Below are positions 46,811 to 59,786 of a stretch of 64,000 bases of DNA, piece after piece. The DNA is taken from the NCBI RefSeq assembly GCF_910592395.1, contig NC_088324.1, positions 804,001-868,000 of the forward strand. The letters are read 5' to 3'. Every line of letters begins with the position of its first letter. The first letter of the stretch is position 1. Source of the stretch: Lineus longissimus. Taxonomy: Eukaryota; Nemertea; Pilidiophora; Heteronemertea; Lineidae. The notes beneath the pieces were generated by a model, which did not search any database, was not told the DNA's origin, and saw nothing but the letters and a program-made list of their open reading frames with translations. The position numbers and the translations under genes were made by a program.

Positions 46811-47084
46811 CATAAAAGTTTGCTGTATCAAAACAGCGAAATGACAAAATGGCGAAATGACGAAACGAAATGATCAATGAGTTGTGCCTGTATCCACAAA
46901 GTAGAATACATCGAGTCAACCTCGACACACAGTGTGTATGACTCCTGGGGACGAGGTTAGAATACTGTGACTCATGGACTGGTAAAGATTCGCTGAATCT
47001 GCGCAGGGAACCGGGACCACTCATGCACTGCCATCACAATGGTGCGGTTAATATTTTATAGGAAGTGACTACTTGGCAAGCCCG

Positions 47085-47300
47085 ACTTACCAAACAGCGA
47101 CTTTTTCTTGTCCTGAATGGAGAGCCGAACTCATTAATATTAAAGTCTCCAGCTCGCCAAACAGGGTAGATTTTTTACCTGTTTGGCAAGCCCGGCTGGC
47201 CGAACAGGGTGGCTTTTAGTGCTGTTTGGCAAGCGGCTCTCCAAACAGGACAAAAAAAAGATGCCTGTTCGGCGAGCGGCTTGCCAAATAGACCCGGCCT
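47085..47300. repeat. cluster of short inverted repeats (GTTTGGCAAGC family)
   Basis: Words such as GCCAAACAG, TGTTTGGCAAGC, GGCCGAACAGG and CTCCAAACAGG alternate in both orientations about every 30-50 bp, so the stretch can fold into several hairpins. It lies within the 1.5-kb transposon. Confidence 0.55.
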
Positions 47301-48112
47301 ATTTTATAATTTTGTTTTCCTTCGATTTCCGAGGCCAGGAGCAATCGCCTGAGCCTGTTAGTGTTAAACTCAGATGGCCTATGCCTATCAGCCTACTAGG
47401 CCCTCATGAATGAATTTTTAGGATTCCGCATTCCCATTGTGATTTTTTTTCCTTCAGGTAAAATTATGTTGCATTGTTAAATAGAGTTGTATTATTGTAA
47501 TTTTTGCCTCACTTGCTATTAAGCCTATGTGGCCATAGTCATTTCAAAGATTATATCTTAATAAAGTTCAAGTTTAGTTTTGTATCTTTGGCTTATTTCT
47601 ATCTATCCACCCAATTTATTACACCCATTAGAAAGGGGATGGAACCACAGCCAAGGCTATTGGTTGCTTAGTTTTATATTCTCGGTCAGCTATCGGTACT
47701 GGGCCAACACCAAGCTCCATTCATGCCCCAGGAGTCCTGTCAGGGCCGTGAGAGAGAGAAGTTCAGGCGAAGCATAGGGACCTACATGCAGGAATATGGG
47801 AAATATCCCCAGAGGATTGTAATACTTGGCTATATTTTAAAATGACCCATATTCATTTCGGTTCTCGAAGCCGAACCCTAGTGGCGGTTTGGGAACCAAA
47901 ATGATGTCTGCCTATTAGGCAGCCAGTCGGAGCATGTGGAGCCGGTGGAGTAAACCGAAAATGTTGTACAGTTTGGTACCAGCAGTACCAACCAACCCCC
48001 TTCCCAACGCAGAGTGCCGTTTTCAAAATGTTCTACCGGTATATCTCTTGAGAATAAAAAAGGAAAATAAAAGATAAAAGCAAAGAATGAAAATTAAAAG
48101 AAGAAACCCCTT

Positions 48113-48190
48113 GGCTGGGCAGGAGTTGAACCTGGAACACTGCGCGTGACTGCGCATCGCTCTACCGTTTGCGCTATTGTGACACTTGAA
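48113..48190 (-). repeat. tRNA-like pol III promoter relic, possible SINE head
   Basis: Read on the minus strand, TAGCGCAAACGG resembles an A box. About 33 bases later, GGTTCAACTCC differs by two bases from the B-box consensus GGTTCGANTCC. The arms do not close into a good cloverleaf, so this is a tRNA-derived repeat rather than a functional tRNA. Confidence 0.35.
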
Positions 48191-48327
48191 ATTGACACTT
48201 TCAGTGGGTGGCCACTTCCTTGACGTCATATTCCCTGTATGGATTCAGCAAATCTCTACAGCACATTCCAGGTACAACTAATCGCTCATTTCGTTTCGTC
48301 ATACTGTTTTGATACAGCCATAAAAGT

Positions 48328-50157
48328 CAGTGCATGGGAATAGCACATGTATGTGAAAGAGCTCCTGTGGCTCATTTTGCCGAGGTTTGCATTTTACTGA
48401 GAGACTGTGGGGTGTCTGCTCATGCAAGAGGGATGAACTACCTCAAATGCTAAGTCGTGCTAGCATTCTGCTCGATCTCAGACTGAAAAGCCCTTCTATA
48501 AAGAATCTACGGGGACCACGCGCATGGGCTGCAGTTCCCCCGCGTCGTTGGAAACAAAACAAAGTTTCCCAACATGAACCACAGTGATATGATATCTATG
48601 ACGTCTTAGAGAGAACGATAATAAAGTGTTGAAACTTGACGCAATGTTCCAGGAACCGCCGATAGGCGGCAGCACACGACGAAAGCTTTTGACGGAACAC
48701 TTTTGTAATACTTTGATACAGATTTGCCTGGTCATTATTTGGGACCTCCAGTCATCTATGATACGGTCACCCTCTTTAGGTTCTACCGCATTGAATGCCT
48801 TGGAAATCTATACTATAATGCGCGTTGTGGCCGCTAAATAGGAGGCGATTTTTGTTTCAAAATTGGGCCTCGAAAATGCGTCGAATTCTTGCAACTTTTG
48901 GTTTCGTAGGTGTGGATCATAAGTAAGAGTGTCACTGAGGGTGTCATACGTCGAATATCTTGGTGGTTTTAGAATAAATAACAACTTTTCAGAGAGCACG
49001 TCGACTGGAGAGCTCCGCTCATTCTCAAAAGCATACACAAACTTCACGCATATTCTCCCTGCCACATCAGTATTAGCTTCCAGCACGTATGTAGTGCTAC
49101 ACAACCTGGTCCATGGTGCAGGGTATTAGCAGGGAGATTAATGATTAGCCTATTCTATTTTAGTTCTATTCGAGAAACAGTTATGCCAGGATGGACAAAA
49201 TATGTACAGTGGCCAGCGCTTGCTCTTTGATTTATTCTTTACTGACTGATGTTGTCAGTTTGAATTGTGTTCTGCATCTCTCCATGCACCTGGCTTTGAT
49301 CCGACAGTGGCATTGGGTACGGGAGTGGGTAGGTGATATGCCTAATATGTGAGGGCCTTATTTGGAACAGGACCTGCTGTCACTGGTCTCAATGCATTGT
49401 GTAAAATAGCGTACTCCAATCAATCTATTGGGGGTTGCATGTAGATAGCAGCAATAAGTCCCTAAATGCAGTTCATTGCGTGTTTAACCTTTAATAAAAC
49501 TTCAGTAACGTTTGAAATTTAATGTAGTTCAATCATCGTGCCCATTTAACTAATGTATATTACATTTCAACTATGCCCGCTCCATGGGTATATGCTAGTA
49601 TGTAGAATAGGTGGTGAATGGGCTGCCAACAGCTTGGTAATATTGCCCATAATTTTACCAATGGTCCTTTAATAATCCCATTGGTCCTTTTAGTCATAGA
49701 TCATGGGCCGAAATGGCAGCGGACCGAACTTGTCTTGGTGGTGGGAAGGAACACAAGCCAGTTCACCTGATTGAGCTTGGCATTATTTTGAGTTATCTTT
49801 TATAAGGTATTGGTATATTCCCTCCACTGTTTCTACTTGCCGAGATAAACAGTGTGCCTGATATTAGGTCTGACCTTCTCAAAAACTTATTGCTGGAATT
49901 ATTTTTAAAGTTCTCAAGTGTTATGTCTCGTGATAGATCAGACCATTTGTTGAGTGGATTCTTTCTATTTCGAACTCAGTTGAAGTGGCGATATCCTGCT
50001 AGTCAACATTCTATTTAACCCGTTTTCTACTCCGACTGCCCTGTGACATTGGGATATTTTTTTAATTAAAAAAAAGCATCTGTCTCAAAATTAGCCTACT
50101 TCCTCCACCAATTATACCCTTTACAATGATATTTGATGAATAAAGTAGTTAGAAGAA
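48328..50157. other. host non-coding DNA
   Basis: No supported gene. A minus-strand frame at 48808-49104 has protein-like composition (AGRICVKFVYAFENERSSP...) with an acceptor-like AG just upstream, and could be an exon, but evidence is thin. Confidence 0.35.
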
Positions 50158-50330
50158 TACAGTAGAACCTCCCCTTGCGGACGCCTCTACCATGCGGATG
50201 CCTCTGTATCACAGACAAGTCTGTTCAGTCCCGATCTACTTAGAATTGCAGAGACGGCGATGGTGACTTTTTGGTCCAATTACCTTGCAATTACAGACAG
50301 TGAACAAAAGCAATGGCTTCCCGTGTGCAC
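50158..50330 (+). mobile_element. pogo/Tigger-like transposon end, remnant
   Basis: CAGTAGAACCTCCCC followed by GCGGACGCCTCTACC resembles the CAGTnGAACCTC...GGACACCTCT termini of pogo-type elements. Related words occur near 51040 and at 54680-55190. No matching opposite end or ORF was identified. Confidence 0.35.
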
Positions 50331-52900
50331 TTAGGGAGTTGATTAGGCCCGGATCTGTCAAACAACTCTGATTAGGCCTAACAAGTGAGAAGTTTCCATA
50401 ATTGATGAATTAGACATTGTGTTCAGTTAATAAGGGTGGAGTGAATTCAATGTTTGTTGCTTCTCTAGTTACATCCTGAGGAAATCAGGGGTTAATGTTT
50501 GCTTCTCTGACCGTGCCCACAAACCCCAGAGACATTCGCCCGCATTTGGTGAAGTAGCCAGCGCAGAAGTAAGTGCACCCAATCAGAGCGTCGCTTACAT
50601 TTGAGTCTGGGAATGTCACACACTTAGTAACTCACATGTTCCCTGTTTGTTTGATCTGATGATTAGAGAGCACTGTCTCCTTCATGGTGCACACTGTAAC
50701 CTCGATCTGATATTTCTTATTGTGATTTCCATTCATACAAATCATTAGAAGTACAGTACTAGGATCGAGGTTGACAGATATATTCGTCAGGATGCCCTAA
50801 TTAGAATGACCTAAGTACTAACACTACAATGTAATAGCAATGTTGGTAATTATAAATTGCCTCCAGTAGAATAGTCATAAGGTATAAGGTATCATAATGA
50901 AATACTCTCGAATGTGCCTCTCAATGATGTTGAAATAATCAATAATTAAGACTGATTTCTTTTCATCAAAGTGCATATAAAGGACCCAAGACCCCCCATG
51001 AAACATACATATGAATCAACTATTGGACAATAATGGCATAACCTCCCTACTTAGGACACCTCTCTATCAGTGTTAATAGTTAATCAACTATTGGATAATA
51101 AAGCGGATCCGAAGGCGAAAGGCATAAGCATTGAACAAATTATTATTACCCACTCACTGTTCATCCCGATTGAGTTGAATGTTGGATGGCATCCAACGAC
51201 AATGCGCATCATATCTACAGGGGGCTTGGCTTACATATCTAGAAACAGTCTTAGATCGGAGAGTTTAGAGTATTGACCAAAAGCACAAAAAGTGCTGTAT
51301 CACGCTAACTTGGGACTCGATTATCACCAAGTTTTTATCACAGGTAGATGTAATAACATTATATCATCGTCAAAAATTATTCTTCCCCATCAACCTGATC
51401 AATGAAATGAATGTAACGTGAAACTCAAACTTCAGCCTGATCAAATATGAAAATGTTATTGTGTCAGTGATAATACTCTCAACTCGGCTATATAAGACCA
51501 GATCATGTATTTCTTGCCGCCCATTACATGTTAATCATACATGTAGGATTACCCAAAATCTCGATTCCAACCAATGAGGTCTGACGAGAATTTGTATAGG
51601 CCTACCACCCCTAACCTGGATGAATATCCTTGTGAATAAACATCATAAATGTGGTATTGGACGGTATTATCAACCTGGTCTTATAGAGCTGAGTTGAGAG
51701 TATGTACATGTGTACTGAGACATGCCTGAGTTTGTGTGATCTGATGTTTTCAAACTCATCTTGGCTGGCTTGTTCTAAAATAGGCATCTATCTGGCCAGA
51801 GACTATCAACATGACAAAGCCTAGATCCACCCAAGCGGCCTTTGATCGCCAATTGAGACGTGTCTCACTTTCTCTTCACTCTTGTTGGACCCATTTTACG
51901 TGGGCCATATTCTGATCATTATTAGTTTCTTCTTCTTCTTAATGACATATCATCTTCAAAAAATCATTTTTCCCCATCAATAAAGTGAATGTAAAGTGAA
52001 ACTCGAATTTCGGCCTTATCAAATATTGAAAATGTCATTGTGTCACTGATAATAAGTGCATCTGTACTGAGATACTCAATGATATGCCCAAGTTTCAAAC
52101 ACTTCTTGGCCTAGCTTGTTCTTAAAGCGAATCTTGAACAAACGAACGGCGTAGGCCTTTAAAGCGATTCTTGAACGAGTAATATAATGCCCTTGATGTA
52201 CCTCAGTTTAGTCTGCACTTACGTCAATCGTAAAATTCTTCATCAAAGTGTCACGAAAAAATCTATCTTTTCAAATCATGAAGTTATTAATCTTAAAATA
52301 GAGTGGAATCATGCTCTGGTCATTTCTCTGACTTAAAGAAAGTTCTACAAAAGTTGTGTCTGCTTTCTTGATAATCGCAAAATATCAAACATCTGAGATT
52401 TTCAATTTTCGATGATTTTTGTGAGATTTTCTTATCCCCTCAAAATCATAAATGACATTAGGATAATTTAAGGTTCAGAAGACGTCGGGTTGGCTGTGGA
52501 AGTGGGAAATGTTCAATGTTAAGATTTGCAAAATTCACAAAATGCTTTCGAAACATTCAAAGTGAAGACTTGAAGGGAGGGTATGTTTGTTCTCCCCACA
52601 GAATTAGTGTTTCAGAAGCCTGCAGCGGGTTTTCTGATGATTTTTTGGAAGAAGAATGTTGTGGCATCAGAAACAGCTTTGAGAGCTGCCAGAATATCAG
52701 CGGCTGCCTGGATGCCACCCAACTAATTCTGGATGCCGTCATTGGACGTCCTGCATGCTTGTTGATAATCTATAGACCTGCCCATACAAAGAACTATACA
52801 CCTAATTAAATAAAACATGAAAACTTTATGTCCTCTGACCTTTTTAAAGTAATTTCAAACTGTGAGCTTTATCTTGCCTGACATTTATCACTCTCAAGTA
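50331..52900. other. host non-coding DNA with a dispersed repeat pair
   Basis: A segment of about 85 bp at 51385-51470 (CCCATCAACCTGATCAATG...GTCAGTGATAATA) recurs diverged at about 51970-52055. No coding region was recognised. Confidence 0.4.
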
Positions 52901-53344
52901 TTATGTTTGGTGATACTTTGTACTTAACCATTGGAAATCCCAGTGCAATGCATTGCATCCTACTTTGTTTTCAGTGAAGACATTAGTCCCAAGGCTTATG
53001 AAGTATTTCACCCTGTCCATGTAACCCGTTAATGAGCAGTTTGCCAAGGGATTACTGCCACCCTCTGTTTTACAGTTGACATCAGCTCCTTGACTGACTA
53101 GGTACTCAACAACTTTCTGTTCACTTGACATTGCCGCACAATGCAGCACCATCCGCCCCTCGTCATTCTTGGCGGTGATATCTGCCCCCTGGTGGACAAG
53201 AGACTGAACTAGATCCAAGTTGCCATCTTTGGCCGCTTTGTGTAAAGGATACTTTTCAGGTTTCTCACCAGGTGGCATTTCACCACTACTCTGAGACAAG
53301 ACCACTAATGAATATTCATAGGTTGGAGGGTCGAGGCCTATCAA
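52901..53344 (-). CDS. ankyrin-repeat host ORF
   Basis: The 147-residue frame has about three ankyrin repeats: PLHKAAKDGNLDLVQSLVHQ, VLHCAAMSSEQKVVEYLVSQ, then a diverged NPLANCSLTGYMDRVKYFIS. The repeats are less alike than those at 42744-43151, so this is an unrelated or older gene. It may be one exon of a larger gene; no full intron-exon structure can be made out. Promoter and polyadenylation signals were not identified. Confidence 0.55.
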   Translation of the reverse strand: MIGLDPPTYEYSLVVLSQSSGEMPPGEKPEKYPLHKAAKDGNLDLVQSLVHQGADITAKNDEGRMVLHCAAMSSEQKVVEYLVSQGADVNCKTEGGSNPLANCSLTGYMDRVKYFISLGTNVFTENKVGCNALHWDFQWLSTKYHQT

Positions 53345-54580
53345 TTAGACGAGTGCATGTTTTTAACTCTCAAGTACATATTTGGAGAGGTATTGAAAAA
53401 ATATTTTGCTAATTTGGTAATAGGGGGCGGGGCGTGTTTTGAGATTTTCTGCCAGTTGGCTGAAAAGGGTGGAAATATCAATGTCTGCCTAATTTGTCGA
53501 TTATCAAAAAATTTCCGTGGTCAACTACCAGTTTACTTTTCACCATTTACTTGCCCGACTGTCTGAAATATCATATCAAAATTTCAGATTCACAACCCCA
53601 CGCAGTATTTGATGCGTCGCGGTCAAACATTGACAATTCAACTGCTAAAAGGCTTAAAAAATCAATGGTGGTCTTGTCTCCTCTTTTGTGAAGTTATCGC
53701 CGCGGCCATTTTGATAAAATGGAGGTTGAATATATTTATCGTTGATATGATACAGAATTGTTTAATCCTGAAAGTGAAACTATTTGACTTGTCTGAAGAA
53801 GAAGTAGTTGTTTCGTGATTGTTTACCTTTGTCTGTGCACTGAATCTTACTTTGTATAATTGTCTGCGTTCCAAGCAAATGGTTATAGCTTACAGATTTT
53901 GATGTTCTTTTATGCAATCCTTTCTGTTATAGTGGGTTAGGGTATTGTATTGGCTTGCATTAGGATGATAACTAAGAGGTCAATTTGTTAGTTCAACTCT
54001 AAACTAGAACTTTTTGAGAAATGAAAATAATCACTGATTGATATGTTCCTTGGTGCAATGGAGAGAGGCTTTGGAGATCTTTCAAATTGTGTAGTTTTTT
54101 TTCAGTTGACTTTGAAAAAATTGACTGCTTATGACGTTGTCTGATATAAGACTACTTCAAGATTCCTTCTGCAAGTTTCTATTCCAACTGGTTGTAAGAA
54201 TGCACACATTGATCATGTCAATCTTGTAGCAATGTATCATGATCAATACTGGAAAGACAAATTTGCAAATGATTTTTTCTTCTGATTAAAGAAATTTGTA
54301 GGAAAAATACTGGTCAGTTAAAATGAAATGAACCTGTGAATGTCAATGCCTTTTTAGGTCAAAATAAGTAGAAACAAGCCTATCGGCGTCTGATTCACAA
54401 TGTGGTTTGTGAGGAGTGTCATAGTCGTCAACAGTGTAGCTTACGTATTTCGAAGACCAGTGGAATTGGCGGCGTCAAATTATTAGTGAAATTTATAATT
54501 TACAAATTACAAATTACAAATCGTTTATTGAAACCGTGTAAAAAGTTACATTTTACATAAGATGAAAGTACAATGACCAT
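53345..54580. other. host non-coding DNA
   Basis: AT-rich, short frames only, with a small ATTTACAAATTACAAATTAC tandem at about 54494-54520. No gene recognised. Confidence 0.4.
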
Positions 54581-54589
54581 AACCATGAT

Positions 54590-55210
54590 GAACTAAATAA
54601 CTGGTGTGACATTGTTGTGGATTTGGTGGTGTGCAGCTGGAGGAGTGGACAATGTCACAACCAGGGTTCCTACATTAGTAGACACCTCTCTATTAAAGAC
54701 AACCTTTCCAATAAGGACACTAGTTTTGGTTCCAAATTGGTTGTTTCCATTCAATTTTGACTTCTCTAATCAGTCTTTGGGTGTTCCGAATGCTTGACAC
54801 ATTTCGAACATGGTTTGGTTGGAAACAACCCTACAGTCTTACACTTATGGCTGAATGAATGACAGTGCATTTTCGTGAAAGCTCGGTGACGAAATGCTGC
54901 GACACTATTCGTCACCAACATGTTTGATGGGTGGTGCCATCTGCACAAAGGACGATGAATTAAATAACTGATGTGACATTGTCGCTGCATTTGCAGGTGT
55001 CCACATCGAGGAGTAGATGATGTCACTACATGTACCAGGGTTTGTACTTTCATATACAGTGGACCTACTTTTTGTGGACACCTTTCTATTGAGGACAACC
55101 TCTTTAATAAGGACAGTAGTTTTTGGTTCCAAATTGGTTGTTTCCATTCAACTCGACTTCTCAGTTTAGGACACCTCTCTGTTAAAACAGCACTTTTCAG
55201 TCCCTGGGGC
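54590..55210. repeat. pair of diverged direct repeats of about 200 bp
   Basis: Sequence at about 54590-54780 (AACTAAATAACTGGTGTGACATTG ... GGTTCCAAATTGGTTGTTTCC) recurs at about 54955-55160, with the same order of landmarks. The GGACACCTCTCTATT-type words suggest origin from a pogo-like element. Confidence 0.7.
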
Positions 55211-55249
55211 ATTTCTGGAAATTTCATGCTATAGAGCAATTGGTTCAGC

Positions 55250-55924
55250 TAAGTGACAAGAACAGTACTATAAGACGGTTTTAAAAAGTTGAAAATTATT
55301 TATTTAAATGACATATGAATGGTTCAGCAGTAATTGGCAGTGTGCATTATGTAATGAAATATGATTTACATAATATAACATTTTTGTGACAAATAGTACA
55401 GATGATGGATAAATCGATACAGTGGATAGCTGTTAGAATATGCAATACATGCAATAGCATTTGTTTTTATTGAGATTTTGCGAGAACCAAGTGGTATTTT
55501 GACAAGATAATAGAAAGCCAATAACACTACAAGAACATGACTTCAATACATTGACATTGTAGTACTTGGTATACTAAAAATATTCAAAGATGGGTATCTT
55601 GAGTTAAAGTACAAGATGTATGAATGAAGGAGGCACTCTGGTAAGAAATGGTGTCGCTAATGAAAGATTAGAACAGTCCGTCTCAACCTGCCAAGCTCAG
55701 AGCGACATGCGCCTGGTTTTGCTGTGACGGGTCACATATACAAAGTTTACATAAAACAAGATTTGTATGTTTATTTAGGAGGAGTACAAAAGTTGTATAT
55801 AAAATGCCGACTTCATTATGATTTATACTAGGACACAAAATTTGACATGACAGCATTTTATAAAATATGAATAATCTATAATGAGAATAGTTTTGTAGCA
55901 CCAATGATTTGAAAATACTGAATT
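55250..55924. other. host non-coding DNA
   Basis: AT-rich; no coding or repeat signal I can support. Confidence 0.4.
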
Positions 55925-56485
55925 TATTTATTGCATGAATAGAACACAAAAAACAGGATGATTACATGATTGTCACATGCGTGAAATATATTGTCATGGA
56001 TGGGCATTGGGAACAAAAAGAATTGCTGTTATCAGCTGCATTGGTAGCGATTGCTTTAGCTGATTTTCAGAAACTGACAGGAATGAGAATGTTGATATAG
56101 TGTTGAAAAAATATTTTTATAACATACATTGCATTCAAATAACACTAAGAAGTAGACTAGTACTAATTTCACACACTTGAAAATATTTGGACATTGACTG
56201 TCACTGGTAGTAGTAGTAGAGTAATTACATGCCATCAGCAGCACTAATTCAGACAGTTTTCGCTGTGCTTCAGTAACTGACTGGAATGACTAAGTTTGAT
56301 TGTGCTGAAATGATACATAATAACGTACATTGCATAAACAAAATGATTACAAGATTTGTACTGTCTTGAAATATATGGACAGGGACAGTCACTGGAAGTT
56401 TGACATGCCATCAGTTGCACTGCTCCCGACAGTTTTCACTGTGCTTCAGTAACTGACTGGAATGACTAAGTTTGATTGTTCTGTA
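55925..56485. repeat. degenerate tandem repeat of about 175 bp
   Basis: The segment GACAGTTTTCGCTGTGCTTC...GACTAAGTTTGATTG at 56255-56310 recurs at 56428-56481, each preceded by a CAGTCACTGG...TGCCATCAG block. A more diverged third unit precedes them. Confidence 0.6.
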
Positions 56486-59400
56486 TTTGCCTCCATTTGG
56501 ATTTTGTGAACAAAAGTTACTAACCTTGTGTAATTGAAGTGTCGAATTCGCCTTGGTCGAAATGATAATACAGTAAATAAATCTATTGAATGTTGCTGAA
56601 AAGAAAACACTTACTACGTTAGAAGCCATGTACATGATAACACCACCACCACCATTATCAATATCATCACAAGTCAACTGGGGAATATGTGTGATATTTG
56701 TTCAAAACTTGCATATATGGTATTTGCAGGTCTATTGTATTGTAACATATTTTTCAAAATTAACTTTTTTACTAGAAATTATGAATCAATACTAACCGTA
56801 AGAAGCGTATGAAATTACAGAAGGCCTTCGTCGAAAAATGTAATGTACTTGTACTCATTCGTGTCATTAAACCTGAAAGCAGCACAGCATAACAGTGAAA
56901 TTACCGTGACATCAATGGATGTCAAACTAACGTAGTGACGTAAATTTGAATTCGAAGTGCACAAATTCACAATTAAGGTTTCGAACACATTGAGAACTGA
57001 AAAACTTCATACAAATGCTTTCACACCAATGATATGATTGTGGCGCTCCTGATGAGGTATCGCCCTCTGCTAAGCAGCTTTGGTCGTAACTAGGGTAAAT
57101 GTTTTTTTCAAGTGATATGAGCGATGCAATACCTTAGTTTCCACCAGCGCCACGTAGCAGTCAATGAAGTTGTGCTGGTACTCCATTAACGTCATGCTTC
57201 ATATTTGAAGAAATTAATATTACCTTCATCAAGTACGTAATAATATTACACCAGGCCTTTGTCGAAAATGTAGATCTCGAAGTCTAACTGTAATGAAAGA
57301 AAACATCAATGTGACAATATGGTCTACTATGTATGAGGGGGAGAACGGGTATTTTCGGGACACTGGGATGGGCCGAAAATAACTGTCGGGATTCGGGATA
57401 GACACCCTTATTTTAGCGGGATTCGAGACAAGCCGTGTTTTGCGTCACGATTCGGCTAAAATTGCGTATTGGGAAACGGGTAAGCCTTTTTTCCTAACGG
57501 GACGTCGAGACAGTTACCCCCCCCCCTTCCCCGTTCCCACCCTCATGACATGTAGCATTGTTTGTAGGCCTATTGTTACTCACAATCTATTTTTTTGTAA
57601 TTGATACTGGTAGTATCAATGTGAAATATGCCACACATTGGGAGCATGCAAGGCCTAGTACAATACACCATCATCACAATCAAATATTTCAATAATACAC
57701 TGTCAACGAGAATGAATGTTCAACCATCAATCACGTGCATTGTAGTAGTGTACATCCCCCATCCCATGACGGCTTGCGCCCCGCTGACACGACGAGCACA
57801 TGGCTGAGCCAATCCATCGCCTATACACTACTTTACAAAAATCGACACCTACTGAAACTTTCACTAATTATTCTCGGAAATGTACTTTATCGTTACATCA
57901 ATAAATGCACATTCGAATTTCAAAACTACCACTTATTTTTGCCGTGAAACTGACCTGAGTTATCGAAACACCGTCACTGCGAAAAGAGGAAGAAGCAGGT
58001 CCGCATTTATCGAAATATTGCTAAATATAATTGTCAAAATGTCGACCAAATTACCAATTAAATCACAATAAACTTATCAAATGTTCACTCATGCCTTTGG
58101 GTGAAAAAATACTGATTTTTCAATCATTCTCAATTTTACAAATCACCAATCACAAAAAGAAATAATGATGCAATTACCCAAAATAGATGAGATTTGACCA
58201 CTGGTATATTTCCGCCTTCTTGGATATCGGCATCGTCACCACCACTTCAAATTCTAAAGTCTTATTCAGGCCTAATATGTGTCACCTGCTGTGGTAAAAT
58301 GGCTTGTTTTATCAATAAATAACAAAATATGATCTTTGTAAATAAAATCGGAGATCTTCTGGTGTGTTTTTATGTGAATTTATTACGAACTATCAATGCA
58401 GCGCAGGGCAGCCATCGTGTTCTCATGCGTAGTGGGGATGCGATAGCCATCCGCGGCACTGCTTTTCAAGATGGTGGCAATTGCCCAGTGCTAGAGGCGT
58501 TGTAAGGAAAATTGAGAGCAGGCCCCTAATGAATGAACTCTCAACGATATCGATATATTTTCGTAATTCCAGCACAACTGTTCACCAATGAACGTCCACC
58601 GACAATCCCACTTAACGAATATTAATATCAATTCATATCATGTATCTTAAAACGCTTTTATTTCATTTTAAAAAGAGTTATCGAGTGAACGATGACCTCC
58701 TACCGTACCCTCGAAATAAACAGCCAAAATGACCACAAAAACACCTTTTTAGAAAAAAACAGCGATTTTTACGAAATAAATGTCATCAGAGACGAAACTA
58801 GACACTAATTTAGCTAGGTATGCACAGTAATAGTACCTGAAGTGATCGATTTCAAGGAGAAAATACACTGAAAACAACTTTTCAGGAACAGAAATAAGAT
58901 CACATTGTGAATAATATAATTGCTTTACCTGTTTTTGGCGAAGATTTGAAGACTGTCAAACCTCAGGTTGATAGTGATTAAAAAAATCACAACCAAAAGT
59001 CCATCACTCAGAGCTCAGAGGGGAGCAATCCTAAGTATGCATGACTTTGCCAAATGATTGGTTCCAATCACCATGACATGATAGCTTAAACAACTTGGTG
59101 CCCTGTTATTTATAGACCTGGTTTGTTATCAGGTAATCATTCACGATTCATTCATTGATCTTTACCACTCCAACATGTCCAAACCGAGTTTCCTAGACTG
59201 ATATTGAAATGTCACTCGGTCCAGGAATTCTCCATTTTGGCACCTGTTACTATTTAGATAATGACGTGCGAATGCCTGTGCCCAGATCTCTCAAGTAGAC
59301 TTCACTTTTGCTGATATACTCATCAGAAAATGAAACCATGCATCATTAAAGTTACAAGTTTGGTCGAAAACCTTAGTTGTAAGGTATTTCTGACTGCTGA

Positions 59401-59698
59401 GTACTATTGCAATCATGCGTCATAATTGTCTTCATATACGATGTAATCGACCATTTAAAAAGGTCCACAAAACACTTTTTTATGTCGGGAAAAATACCGC
59501 CAAAAATCACTAGTGTTGTAGTACGAACTAAGACTTGTTTAGGTGGGTAGTGTATAATTCTGAGGAAATGATAGTGTGTGATCAATCCCATCACCTTGGG
59601 AGGGTAGCTGTGTTCTGAGCTTACAGTGGGACAGTGGGACAGTGTCAAAAGTCATCACAAATGAGAATTATCCAGGGGTGATTTTCAACATAGTGTTA
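56486..59698. other. host non-coding DNA
   Basis: No gene supported. At 57345-57545 a G-rich segment (AACGGGTATTTTCGGGA...) ends in a C-rich run (CCCCCCCCCTTCCCCGTTCCC), giving a possible large imperfect foldback of about 200 bp. Otherwise unremarkable. Confidence 0.4.
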
Positions 59699-59751
59699 TT
59701 AGCTCACCTCTGCTAAGAGGTGAGCTTATCCCATACCGTGGCGTCCGTCGT

Positions 59752-59786
<35 letters not shown>

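Larger units (their letters stand above)
46820..48318. mobile_element. 1.5-kb non-autonomous DNA transposon with long TIRs, MULE-like
   Basis: GCTGTATCAAAACAG near 46822 is inverted at about 48304-48318, and the match continues through GACGAAACGAAATGA (TIR about 50 bp with one internal duplication on the left). Both sides are flanked by CATAAAAGT (46811-46819 and 48319-48327), a 9-bp target duplication as in Mutator-like elements. No transposase is encoded. Inside, 47085-47300 holds repeated TGTTTGGCAAGC/GGCCGAACAGG inverted units. Confidence 0.7.

Noticed and set aside
48113-48190. Functional tRNA gene
   Set aside because: The A- and B-box-like words are present, but the acceptor and D arms do not pair well; more likely a SINE-type relic.
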